This document shows, one piece after another, positions 44,891-56,007 of a stretch of 64,000 nt of DNA (position 1 is its first letter; each line of letters opens with the position of its first letter). Below the pieces are notes generated by a model. That model was not told the DNA's origin. It ran no database searches and saw nothing but the letters and a program-made list of their open reading frames with translations. Source of the stretch: Blastomussa wellsi (taxonomy: Eukaryota > Cnidaria > Anthozoa > Scleractinia > Plerogyridae). The stretch covers positions 5,281,845 to 5,345,844 of the forward strand of contig OX393570.1 of the NCBI GenBank assembly GCA_947652115.1. Direction: 5' to 3'. The translations under genes were made by a program, and so were the position numbers.

Positions 44891-46744
44891 GTAGCACTAG
44901 GGTTAGCCTGCTTGTAGTCATTCTCAGTAATAGCAATGGTATTTCGGCAAAAAAATATCTCTGGTGGAGCTGTATGCGCTGAGAGCATTTTCTCAAATTA
45001 TTTTGAACCAGCCAAAAAAACATGGAGCTTTGCTTTTAGGCTTGGCTAAATCTAGGTATTAACAAACCCATTCTTCTTGCCATTAAAGTGCCTATGAAGT
45101 AAAAAAAATGGTGTTTAATGTTAAAGAGAGAAAAATCTGACTTTGTGTAGCTCAAAGATGCACCTCCGCTCAAACGTGATTACATTTTCAGGAGAGACTG
45201 AGCTTGGTTGGTTGCAAATAAGAACCACTTTTTGGTTACCAAATTCAAACGTTTGGAAGCAAAAACTCAGCTTTTTCACTTTTTTAGCATTATTCGTTTT
45301 TGGCCTTTTTCAAAAAGTAAACATAAACTACCTATTACCACATCCTGGTTACTGTACATAACAGAATTAGCTACAATGACATACTACCCCAAAATTGTCT
45401 ATTTGTAACCAAAAAATATGTTTTGCCAATTTAAGGTCGGCCACATTAATAAGAAATTTAATTTTTAATAAATTCCATTGAAGAAACATTGAATCTGAAC
45501 AGAGTAATGAAGAAAAAAACTTTTTGGTTCCATCGTTTCTGGGAAACCCCCACCAGCCCCACCCCTAGCTCATATTTCTCAGTGACTTGTGGCGTTAGTG
45601 CAGAAAATTGGGTTAAGGTGGCTCGATCGGATTTTTGAGTGACGATACCTTTCAACTTTGAGCAGCTAGTGTACCGCCAAAGAGTATCTGACAGAAGATC
45701 GATTGCTCCAAGTGCACTAGAGAAAGATGAAATACGTTTTATCGTGATCGGAGTTACTATAGCAACGTAGTGACGTCATGCCCACTTTACTCGAGACCAA
45801 ATAACTTGTCACCTTGAGATAATTTTGGTAAACCCTTCCTGGATCTTTGACCTGACATACTTTTCTTGAGAGCTGCCAAATTTGAAGAATTTTTATGAGA
45901 GGGATTTCGAGAAAATTTATGGGGATCGGATGACCAATGAGCAATCGAAGTCCAAAGTCCAAAAATTTTGTGGCCTAGCGGTTCCTCAACGATGAAATTG
46001 ATTACTCATTGATGCAAATGATTATCTATTGATGTTATTGATTACTCATCGATGACCCATCGATTACTCATCGACTATTATACTGCACACGATAGACGTT
46101 TCTTGCTTTCTTGTACCATTTTTTCGTTTGTGATTCTCTTATCTGATGACAAAATTACGCCTTTACAAAAGGTGAAATAACCTTCCGGCATGTCGAGGCG
46201 TGAAGTGCTAATCACAAATACAGATGATTCTTAATTGTGCAATATTTCACTTTACCTAACTTTTTATTTAATAATAAAACAATTAAACAGGAACCAACCA
46301 GTCTGAAAATGAAACTAACAAGTACGCTGGCACGAATCTATTACGTGGTTAAAGAATTTGTTCGGTGGATGTTGGTCAGCAAAATAAAACTGCTTTGGCT
46401 TCGGGAAACAGCCGTCATAAGCAGTTACATTACGCCCCGGAACAGCTGCAAGTACTTTTCCGTTTTGTGTTTTAATTTTTTCACGTGTAACCATGATATT
46501 ACTTTTGTTACATTGTACGAGATGATATCAATGACTAATCAATGACCAATCGATAACCAAAAATTTTGTGGCCTATTGACTAGTCATCGATTACTCATTG
46601 AGTGACTAAGCAACTGATTTCTCCATCGATCAACACGTAATCATTTTTACACATCTTGAGTAATGACCGGTTTAGCGTTAGGTGAAAAACAGTGTGCGGA
46701 CTGTAGAAAATACGAAATTTTCCTGCAAAATTTTCACCGCATCC
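44891..46744. other. gene-free spacer
   Basis: Clusters of gattactcatcgatga-type words occur at 45996-46075 and 46525-46640. The 19-bp direct repeat ccaaaaattttgtggccta occurs at 45959-45977 and 46557-46575. No supported gene. Confidence 0.4.
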
Positions 46745-46848
46745 GTAGCTCCGACGAAGGGCTAACGCTCGAAACGTCAGCTCTTGAATCTCTTTACGGT
46801 GGCCAATTCACACTGTCAACCCAGTTGATAAAACCGAATTATATTTTC
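46745..46848 (+). mobile_element. PLE terminal fragment
   Basis: It carries the hammerhead-like core (46748-46781, CCGACGA form), cggtggccaattcaca and the end gttgataaaaccgaattata. No flanking duplication was found. Confidence 0.65.
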
Positions 46849-46882
46849 TCACATTGTTTGACAAGACCAAGAGGCTATACGG

Positions 46883-47104
46883 ATGCGACGACAACCCAGA
46901 GCGCCATTGCCCACTGCCGTCGATGGTGGAATTGACGACAATGATATCGTTGAAAGGGTGCGGCTTGGGAAGGAATGTTTTGCGTGTGAGCTTGAATTGT
47001 TGACGCTGGATATGGATGATCAAAACGTGCTCCGTTTACAGGAAAGGGTAGTCGATTATACACGAAACTTGAAGCGACCAAGAAGCTCACTAAAACTATT
47101 TTGA
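46883..47104 (+). other. unrecognised 73-codon open frame
   Basis: The predicted peptide (GIDDNDIVERVRLGKECFAC, then LELLTLDMDDQN) looks compositionally like coding sequence and ends just before a repeat tract. I do not recognise it and cannot show splice sites. It may be an exon or transposon remnant. Confidence 0.2.
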
Positions 47105-47111
47105 GTAAAGG

Positions 47112-47440
47112 AGATACCACCAGCCACCAACTCCCATTTTTAAAACACCAACTCCCATTTAACAAAAAAAACAACTCCCATTTTCAAGAAAAACAACCCC
47201 CCAATTTTCAAAAACCAACTCCATTTTCCAAAAAGCAATTCCCAAATTAAAAAACCTCCCATTTTCAAAAAGCAACTCCCATTTTGAAATAAACCAATTC
47301 CAATTTTTAAAACACTAACTCCAATTCGAAAGATACAACTCATATTTTTAAAGCACCAATTTTCAAATAGACCACCTCCCATTTAAAAAAAAATCCCATT
47401 CTTAAAAACCGAAATGCAATTTTCAGAAAACAAACTCTGA
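47112..47440. repeat. degenerate CAACTCCCATTTT tandem repeat
   Basis: Loose repeats of about 20-25 bp (ccaactcccattttcaaaaa) extend for over 300 bp with many indels. Confidence 0.7.
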
Positions 47441-47916
47441 TTTGGAGTCATAGTGGATGTCGCTTCTAAGCTCCCTTAGATCAAAGACAGTACGAGTAAG
47501 GAGGGAAAACAACTTTGTAGATGTTCAAAAGCTTCCCCTTTATGTTATCACAGTAACTGCCTTCTGGGTAGAGCGGTGTATCCCACTGTCTTATACATAA
47601 GATTTATAAAATAACTGAAATACAACGCGTGCTCTAATTGGTTGATACGTGTGTTTAGATGAGAGCATGTAAACACGGTTGTGACGTATTACATTCGCTC
47701 GTAGTTATGAGAAAACTGGTACCACTAAATAGCAAAAGATCGAAACAGCGATTTGCTTTTTCTCTTTCTTCACCAATCAACAAAGCAAGCTGCGAAATTT
47801 TCCGAGTCAGATATTCCGCATGACCATGCTGTTTCGGTTTGTAAATTGGAGCATGCATATTTCGCTGCTTCGTTTTAGTGTTTGATCTGCAGCTAATTTT
47901 TCACACAAGCGTGGCA

Positions 47917-50460
47917 ATGGCGACAAATTTCCTCGTCTGGTTTGTGCTAAACATCTTAGTCGCATTAGCAAGTTGTAGGACGTTATGCCCGAGGATTTTC
48001 TTTCAAAACATCAACGAATATACCATGCCGTACAAACTCATCGAAGGCGTCTACATTAAAGAGAGGGACTACCACAACAATTTTCCAGTCTACCGCCGAG
48101 AAAACGAAAGTTTGTTGTTCTACCACTTCGTCACCGAAAAAGGCAAAAGCTTTTTGGCTTTTGGACTCAATCTAAATGACTACTTTGGCGTTGCGGTTGC
48201 TACTCTTTATAGAGATCCCTCATTTTGGCTGGGGTCTGGGATCTTGAACAGGAATGATGTGTTTGATGGGATCGTTAACCAGTGGCAATGCTACAACGAA
48301 CGTGATCAAACCAACTACTATGTGCCAAGCACTTACTCTTCTAAGATCAAAGCCGTATGCGTCGATGAAGACTTCCGAGAATGTAACTCGAACAGACTTT
48401 ACTTAAGCAAGAGCTTCTACGATGAAAAAGGGGACGTTTTGAACGATCCCACAAAAGACTACTTCTATCGCACAAACGGTTTGTTTCGAAATCTTCGTCC
48501 AGTCTATAAACACAGCGCTCAGACATGGTATTTACAGTATATGGAAAGCCACTGGGTAGTTTCTGGCTCGTATAGACCGATTAATCATGACGATAACATT
48601 TTCATGAAAGTTAAAGATTTCGCTCTAAGACCTGAATACATCAGCAAAATGTGGTCGGTGCATTACACTAATGGATGGCGCGATGAGGCCAATCTCAGGG
48701 TCATGTGTAGGGGCGTGAGTTCAATGTCAAACACTTGTTCATCAAATCCGTGTGACAGCCAAGTAAGTTGCGTTTACACTTCCGGTAACGAAACGCTCTG
48801 TCTCTGCCCTTCCGGTTAAACTGGTTTGAGATGTTCAGTGAACAAACAGTGCCCCACACCACACCCCAAAGTCAGCACGGAACTCAATTTTGTTTACCCT
48901 GGAAAACGACCTGGAGATCTTGGCATGGCATTCTGCAGCGGATCATACCCCTCTATGAGGTATTATGTATGTGTGGATGGCACATACAATTCGTACTGGA
49001 GCGGACAAGGGTCGGCTTGCATGGAAGATGAACCGACTACAACTCCTCGGTATCCTCCAACTCTAGGCACGTCGCGGGCTAGACCCATCAACTTTGATGA
49101 CAACCCTGTTGTGGTCCCAGTGGTGATCACCATGGCTGTCCTCCTGCATATCCTTCTGCCTTTTGTCCTGTGGTGCTGCGCCTTGTGCAAGAAGTCCTGC
49201 AAGGAATTCGAGGAAGAAGAAGACGACCAGAGGAGAAGGGAACAAATTGACGGGGAACAAGGGAGGCGTCTTCAAAGAGTTGCTGGCGCAGGAAGTCAAG
49301 GGGAGCTCGACCAAAGCGTCAAGGAGTACCAACAAGCCGCTCAAGATAACCAAAGGGAAAACGAGTCAAAAGAACTAAACCGCAAATGCGGTTTGTACAG
49401 AAATGCAAGATTATGGAGGTTTATTTCTATGGACATGTATTTCTCCTTCTACCTGTGGCTTATCTACTTTGTTGGTTGTGGAGTGTCTCACTGTACTGCG
49501 TACGGGTCCGTTTTTGAGATGTTGAGAATTTTAGCTATTGTAATGCTTTGTCTCTCTCCTGTGATCGTCCTCCTAGAGGGCTGCTTCTCTCATGAACTTG
49601 TCTATCTAAAGAACATCATGGAAGATGAGACGGCTTGGGAGTACATACTAAGGATGCACGAGGTCCCACCGAGGATCGACATGGTTGTAGAATGCTACCA
49701 TTATGAGACAAGCACGCACATTATTTCCTACATGGACGCTAACGGAAACATGCAGTATCGCACAGAGACTTACACCACGAAAGTATTGACATTTGTCGAC
49801 CGTGACGAGTTCTACTTCGGTTCGTGGGTTGATATTTCCAAGAGAGAGATGCCAGCTTTGAGTGCTGCGGCTTTAACTCGATTGAAGATCGAGCCAAGTA
49901 TTCTCTTTGGAGACCAAGAAACAGCTGAAGACTACGAGAGGCAAGTGGCAGAAATGTTGGAAAGAAATCACCATCGAGATGACTTCACTGATTACTCGTC
50001 GAGCAAAGAAATTCCCGGGCTGAAGAAGAGGCTATGTGGGTACGTGGACTTGCGGGTGAAGCCGTTTTGGATTCGGCCTCTATTCTTCTGGATCGCCACT
50101 TTGTTGCAAATGACTTGGCCTTACCGCTGGCTGTTCAGAGCCAAGACAGCGAAGAGCCACTACACCTTGAAGAAAAAGATGTATAAGAGTACAACACCGG
50201 CCAGGGATGTGGACATGACGGATCCCATTGCAGCCCTAGCTAGCAACGCATCGTGTCTCACTGATTCTGAAAACACGTGCAGTGGTATCCCAATGTCAGT
50301 GATGATTAATCCAGAGACAGAAAACCCCGCCTTCCAAAATGACGGCACACCACATCAACCTGATTACTCACATTTCAGACAACGTGATTCAGTCGAAGGC
50401 AGCAGCACGCCTTACCTGCCCCAAAATACAGCAGCTGTACCCTCACTGTACCGCAGCTAA
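47917..50460 (+). pseudogene. TMEM151-like membrane protein with EGF-bearing ectodomain, stop and frameshift
   Basis: From the ATG at 47917 the frame encodes a signal peptide (MATNFLVWFVLNILVALASC), an ectodomain of about 250 residues with two diverged halves (PVYRRENESLLFYHF and PVYKHSAQTWYLQYM) and an EGF-like module CSSNPCDSQVSCVYTSGNET...CLCPSG. A TAA (48817-48819) follows, and the same frame continues TGLRCSVNKQC, so the stop sits where EGF modules have Tyr (CPSGYTGLRC). Next come a Thr/Pro linker, TM1 (VVVPVVITMAVLLHILLPFV), a charged loop, TM2 and TM3, and a TMEM151 domain (VECYHYETSTHIISYMDANG, VDRDEFYFGSWVDIS). The frame ends at 50460, while another frame continues a plausible tail to 50648. 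It is intronless. It may be a young pseudogene, an assembly error or a readthrough gene. Confidence 0.75.
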
Positions 50461-50648
50461 ATGCTCCTCCGCCGAATAACCAAGCCCCAGGCAGTAGTGC
50501 ACCATATCGACCGCTCAATCCATGTTCCGGGTCTGCCTTTCCTCCTTATACTGCGGGTCCAGAGCCAAGTGCACCTCCACCGTCATACGAGGAAGATTTG
50601 GGCGACAGTCCCAGGCCAAACAGTGAGGCATGGTCCCCGGCTGTGTAA
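50457..50648 (+). pseudogene. out-of-frame C-terminal tail of the TMEM151-like gene
   Basis: In the frame two bases ahead of (or one behind) the main one, 63 codons read LNAPPPNNQAPGSSAPYRPL...PSAPPPSYEEDLGDSP...SPAV and then stop. The Pro-rich composition and the PPSY (WW-domain ligand) motif fit a genuine cytosolic tail. A one-base indel near 50430-50456 would restore it. Confidence 0.55.
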
Positions 50649-50804
50649 TGGACAAAGAGCGTAATTTCGTATGTTATTTGGGTTTCCACGCAAGCCAAAC
50701 AATCATTGTAAACAACTGCCTTAAAATGGTTTATGTAAAGGGCTGAGTATATTTAATAAGTTAGGTGCGTTAAAATTGGCCGCTTTTATGCATACCAAGT
50801 TTCA

Positions 50805-51190
50805 ACATACCAACATACCAGAGAGACGATAAAGTCGTCTAGACGCCTTTGACGTCTAAGACGTTAAAGGCGTCTGGTATAAAAACGGGACGCATTTAGT
50901 AGAGAGCCTGGCAGAAAAAAGAACAAAAAAATAAACTTTTTGTGCGCGGATTTACGAACATATCGACTTGCAACTTGCTGAAAACATGGCGTGATTGCAT
51001 CCAGGTTAATGACGTCCCGTTTTTATACTAGACGCCTTTAACGTCTGAGACGTTAAAGCTGTCCGTTAAGAGCGTCGTTCGGACGTAAAAGGCGTCTGTC
51101 TTATTTACCGTTTTTATACTAGACGTTAAAGTCGTCTCGAGACAGCTTTAACGTCTCAGACGGCTTTATCGTCTCTAGCATAAAAACGGA
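50805..51190. repeat. array of agacgttaaaggcgtct-type palindromes
   Basis: Words such as gacgataaagtcgtct, agacgcctttgacgtct, agacgttaaaggcgtct and gagacgttaaagctgtc recur in both orientations, mixed with tttttatactagacg / gtctggtataaaaacgg boundaries. They suggest two or more small foldback elements nested together. Confidence 0.6.
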
Positions 51191-52182
51191 CATTGTTTAT
51201 ATTTGTTTTGTTACTTTCGACGTCTGTTGGAAAGCGTTTTTGAGTAATTAGATGTTTTGGACTAGCTCGAAACATTTTGTCACCCACCAAATAAAAAAGG
51301 AATGAAAAACAACAATAATCTTTTATGTATTGTGATCCAATTGCATAGGAATCGTAACAAAGATGTTTCAAAGTTTTAAAGAGCTGTGACCACATAAATA
51401 AGAGAATGGTGAACCTGTGGTTTAACATGTTTCTTTTAGCTGTCGATCGATGTCATCACTGAGTTTAAAATTTACGACATAGAATTAATTTGCTTGTGGA
51501 GATAAATTCTTTTTCCAGCGAAGAATGTAATGCATTATTTTTGATTTTGCGTTTTAAGCAATGTTTGTTAGTTTATTAATATAGCAGTAAGTAATAGTAG
51601 CAAGTAAGTTTATTAAAACTCTCTGGTAGTAAAACTGAATTATCGAGTTAAAATTACAATCCTGATAGCTTACTATATTCTGCCTTAGGGACCAAATTCC
51701 CTGCGACTAGAAATTGCACTGATTGTACCGTGACATTGTTTTAAGTTAAATAAAAGTTGTTAGTTTTCGATATCATCCTCGTATCAAGGTAGCTTGCGAA
51801 ACGAGCGACCCTGGAAAGATCTGATTTAAAGTCTGAAAATATTGGACTTCTCGTTGGTTGAACTACGCATGCCTACCTGCCATTTTTATTGCCCTCAAAA
51901 CCAATGACAATCGACCCTGTAACACTCCCTGCAACGGAACTTCTGAGAATCGCTCGTTTCGTCAAGCCTGCGCAGCAAGGAACGAAGACTCGAGGTACAA
52001 GATCGATGGGCGCAAGTTTTGCGTAAGTGAATACGCACAGGGAGACTAATTAAAACACATTCTAATGCTCTGATTTGTGGGCCAACCAGGGCATTTATGA
52101 ATCCAAACAAACTATAAACGGCAGACTGATCCTGACGGTAAAAGAAACGGAAAATAAAAGAGATGTATTAAAACAGTTTACT

Positions 52183-52592
52183 CCATATGTCGGTTTGCAA
52201 GACAAACCTTCCTCAGGGACTGAGCGAAGAAAAAAATGTGACAAATAAGAAAAGGCCATTGCAAGTAAAATTGAAAATTAAAATATTTACGGCTTTATGG
52301 CTAGTGTAAACAACAGTTAATGTGTCATTAGCGTGCTTCATCACGTCTTTAATATGTTTACCTGAAGGATGTAGTGTCCGCACGAGCCTTTCGTACTGAG
52401 TCACGCTTGTTACGTGTTAGTTTAATCGGGATAAGACGAACGTCGTTGATTGAGTGGCCAGGTTGGTTGATATGCATTGATACTGGGGTAGGATTGCTTA
52501 AAACACTGTGGTTTAGGTGTTCTCCCAAGCGTTCACTGGGTTGACGTTTTGTCTCTTCTATGTATTGACAGTTGCACTTCTTGCATTCAGTC
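52183..52592 (-). mobile_element. decayed Penelope-like element (GIY-YIG and hammerhead remnant)
   Basis: On the minus strand 52588-52358 reads ECKKCNCQYIEETKRQPSER, LGEHLNH and further, down to RDSVRKARA and a stop. This is the PLE GIY-YIG domain with the key Gly of YIGE changed to Glu. Downstream, 52216-52183 has CUGAGGA, a six-base-pair stem II (GGUUUG/CAAACC) and GACA in place of GAAA, a broken hammerhead. This is a different PLE lineage from the one at 3937-5238. Confidence 0.6.
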
Positions 52593-53011
52593 AGTTAGCT
52601 GAGGCTTTTCAGAAATCGATCGTGCTTCGAACTTTGAAAAATTTATCCCAAACATTCGTCATTATTTTGTAATCCGTCGCAATCTTCTCCATCCTGGTTC
52701 TTCTTTAGTTCACTATCGCCTCTTTGGTGTTTTCCTTCCTTAATAAACTATTATTTTGGAGTTTCGTACATTTTAAGGGTAATTTCGTCCGTAACAAAAA
52801 ATAAACATGACTCAAAATATCGTGACGTAGCCGGTTTAATAATTAATGTATTTTATTGTGCTACTGATAATTATTTTATAAGTAACCACAGGGAGCAGTG
52901 TAAACCAGTACGCGATGAAATTTGTCAGCGAAAACATGTTATGATACCCGTAGCGCGACCGTTGTAACGGGCGATGAATTAGGCACGTCCCGGTCCTCGG
53001 CAGTTTGAGTG

Positions 53012-54442
53012 ATGGATTGTCTTACAAAACAGCCTGTGACGTTAGAAAAGTTACCGAGCAAAACAGAACAGAGTGAAAAACACTTGGAAAAGAAATATGT
53101 CAATGAAAGCGACAGCGAAGAATACGATACAGATCTCGAAGAGAGCTTTAAGGAAGAAAAGGACTTCCATAAAACACAAGAGGAGATCTACCTCCAATCT
53201 TGTCAACAACTGGACATTCCACCAGTTTCCAGGTTTTTAAGGGAGCTCTGTACCAACACTATTGATCTGCAGCATTACGGCATAGACGACAATGGTGTTG
53301 TGGCTGTTTCTAACGCGCTAGCGCGAAACACGACAGTAACAAAGTTGAATCTTCGCGATAACGGTTTATCATACATTGGAGCTATGGCTTTAGCCAAGAT
53401 GCTGAAGGATAACTGTTTTATCTCACAGCTTGATGTGTCTGAAAATCGATTAGAAACGAAAGGAGTCGAGTGTCTTGGTGAAATGTTAAATGAGAACAAT
53501 TGCCTGCAAAATTTATGTTTAGCAAACTGCGGTCTACAAGAGCGAGATATGCCTAAGCTTCTGCTGCAAGCTAGCAGAATTCGCCTCAGTGTTTTAAATC
53601 TGAAGGGCAACGAACTCGGCGACGAAGGGGCAATCATCGTAGGATCGTTGTTAAGCTCCAACGACTCACTTGAGGTTCTGGATCTTAGCTGGAACGCAAT
53701 TCACCTGCGAGGCGTTGCGGCTATCGTGAAAGGCCTCAAAGAAAACTGGGTCCTGCAAAATCTCGACATCTCGCGTAATAGCATATTAAACGAAGGAGCA
53801 ACGGAAATCGGAGAGCTTCTCGCCATCAACAAGTCGTTAAAAGTTTTGGATGTGAGCGACTGCGGGTTTAACGAGATAGGCGCCGAAGCAATTTCCGAGG
53901 GCCTTTCTGTCAATGCAACTCTTCACACTCTAAGAATTGGTCGAAACCGATTCCACAACTACGGAGTTCACAAATTGCTCAAGGAAATCAGAAAGCAAAT
54001 GTCTAGTACACTAAGGCACCTCGACATGGAAGATACCACGTTGGACCAGGCATGCTTGCATGAACTGGAGACGCTGACTCAAGAACGACCCGGGTTCACA
54101 TGCATGTGGGGTACGGTTGTCAAAGGCGGAGAGTCGGTGACAACTCTGCCAGCATCCCTGAGACGGAACGCTCCCAAAACACCCCTTGTAGTGCAGAAAT
54201 TTCTGACTTTTGTCAGCAGGCGAGGTTGGAGACTGATCGACCTGTTTAGAATCATCACCAGAAACGACTTTAGTGCGCTGCGGATGACCGTAGACAGGGA
54301 TAGGTTTGTGCAGGGCCTCCTAAAGCTGGGGGTGCCCCTCCGGAAAGTACAACTTGATGAGTTGTTCGACATTCTTGACGTTGATGGAGATGGCGTAGTA
54401 AGGTTTCAAGAGTTCGTAGCGATGAAACAGAAGCAAAGATAA
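53012..54442 (+). CDS. LRRC74A: LRRC74A-like leucine-rich repeat protein with EF-hand (copy 1)
   Basis: The 476-aa frame is intronless from the ATG at 53012. Residues about 45-90 (EIYLQSCQQLDIPPVSRFLR) match the N-terminal helix of LRRC74A. About nine ribonuclease-inhibitor-type repeats follow (LNLRDNGLSYIGAMALAKML, LDLSWNAIHLRGVAAIVKGL). The C-terminus holds a helical region and one canonical EF-hand loop, DVDGDGVVRFQE, with a degenerate partner before it (ITRNDFSALRMTVDRDRF). Human LRRC74A ends without EF-hands, so this is an extended form; a calcium-dependent scaffold or ciliary role is only a guess. The paralogue follows 1.6 kb downstream on the same strand. Confidence 0.8.
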   Translation: MDCLTKQPVTLEKLPSKTEQSEKHLEKKYVNESDSEEYDTDLEESFKEEKDFHKTQEEIYLQSCQQLDIPPVSRFLRELCTNTIDLQHYGIDDNGVVAVSNALARNTTVTKLNLRDNGLSYIGAMALAKMLKDNCFISQLDVSENRLETKGVECLGEMLNENNCLQNLCLANCGLQERDMPKLLLQASRIRLSVLNLKGNELGDEGAIIVGSLLSSNDSLEVLDLSWNAIHLRGVAAIVKGLKENWVLQNLDISRNSILNEGATEIGELLAINKSLKVLDVSDCGFNEIGAEAISEGLSVNATLHTLRIGRNRFHNYGVHKLLKEIRKQMSSTLRHLDMEDTTLDQACLHELETLTQERPGFTCMWGTVVKGGESVTTLPASLRRNAPKTPLVVQKFLTFVSRRGWRLIDLFRIITRNDFSALRMTVDRDRFVQGLLKLGVPLRKVQLDELFDILDVDGDGVVRFQEFVAMKQKQR

Positions 54443-56007
54443 GATAAAAAAAAACATACAGAGTGTAGTTTTTGGTTGTTATTGCTATCTCGATTATAAG
54501 GCTGGTCATAAACATAGCACAAAGTACCATATTTCTGTGAAACCTGATCCCATATTTTACTGGCGTAAGATTTTACTTATCTTTGAGGGGCTGTATGTGT
54601 TCAGCTGGGAGCCGTGTAGTCGCATTTTCACTCTGTCTAATATTGGACTTATGAAACACTGCCGGAGTTAGACTGTAACACCTGTGGCGTGAAATTTACA
54701 GATAACTTGATGGAACACTGGAAAGCACGGTAACACGCTTCCCGAAAATCTACGGCCCTGAAGTTTAAAAAAAATAAACTGTTCAGTGGATTAAAGTTTT
54801 CGTACTATGAATTTGACAATTCTCTATTTCGGCCTTCGTTGGGCTTATAGCATTGAAGGATTAAACTAATCTACAAGCAATATACGAAACAAGTTATAGT
54901 AGAATCAAATACTAATGACACTGATTTCCTTAAAAAAAACACTGAAACCCAAACACATGTTTATACAAGGAAATGCTTGCCGCAAAATTCAACGAAGCTT
55001 GAATTAGCTAAACACTTCTCGTTTTATTTGAAAGCTTTGTCGCCCGATTTCCAGCGAAAACAATCTATATACATTCTTCAACTCGTCACAGATTATTTCA
55101 ATTTGGAAATCGGTTTTTTAATCGAATTTAGAGATCTTTTGCATAAATATTTATTGCCAATGAGTTCTTGTTTTCTTTCTTCTGAAAGTTCGAGAAATAG
55201 TTTGGAAAACAACTCATTAATTAGGTAATGAGATATACAAAATTAATCATTCAATAGCATTGTTAAAACATGTTATTTCCTTCAGCTCAAGCAGTGAAAT
55301 AATAGTGTATTTAATGCTCGAGTATCTGTGTATTGGTGTGAACAAAATATTGTAATAACACAAGGCAGTTATTTATAATTAGAATTGTGAATCAGTGGGA
55401 ATCCGTGAAAGTAATCATCAATAATTTAAGAAATAAAACAGTCCTTAACAATCGCTGTTTTAAAAAGAAGTGAATATCTCTGCCAGCTAGAGGCTAATTT
55501 GAAAGCGATATTTTCAGCATTCTGTCGAATCTGCAATTAACGCAAAAATAATTGAAGCCAAGGACAAAGCAGTTTGTAAACATGCGAACTTAAAAAAAGT
55601 GTGGCGGACGGAATAACTAGTTCTACGCCAATAAATACAGCCTTGTGGCAAAACTAAAGAAACTACAGGACTTATCCAAAACTATGATTCAAATCGTCCT
55701 CTAGTAAGGAACCCCATGTTGCGATTACATTTAGCGCTTAGGTACTAAGGGTCCATTAAAGCAAAGAAACGACAAAACAATGCCAGGCTAAGCATTGAAG
55801 AAGACGTCTCTTTATGATGTATGCAGGAAGAAATAGTTTCTTTTCCCAAAGCTAATTCTCAAGATGATTAATTAGCAAAAGCCTTTTTAAAAGTCAAATG
55901 AAGTATCAAAAGTTGGGAATATAATTTTTAAAGCAACACAGACCAGAGCTGATAAGTACCTTCAATTAGCAAAAAAATTAAAACACATTGTGTTGTTAAG
56001 AGAGGCA
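54443..56007. other. spacer between the LRRC74A-like paralogues
   Basis: AT-rich and without supported features. It holds the 3' UTR of copy 1 and the promoter of copy 2. Confidence 0.45.

Larger units (their letters stand above)
50649..53011. other. spacer with palindromic repeats and a PLE relic
   Basis: 50805-51190 holds GACGTTAAAGGCGTC-type palindromes, and 52183-52592 a PLE relic, both listed. 51191-52182 shows no feature. No host gene is supported. Confidence 0.45.

Noticed and set aside
44646..45023. 125-codon minus-strand frame with GVIFRLA repeats, and possible CRISPR-like array
   Set aside because: It is a minisatellite of contiguous units without spacers, and its period is a multiple of three, which keeps frames open by chance.
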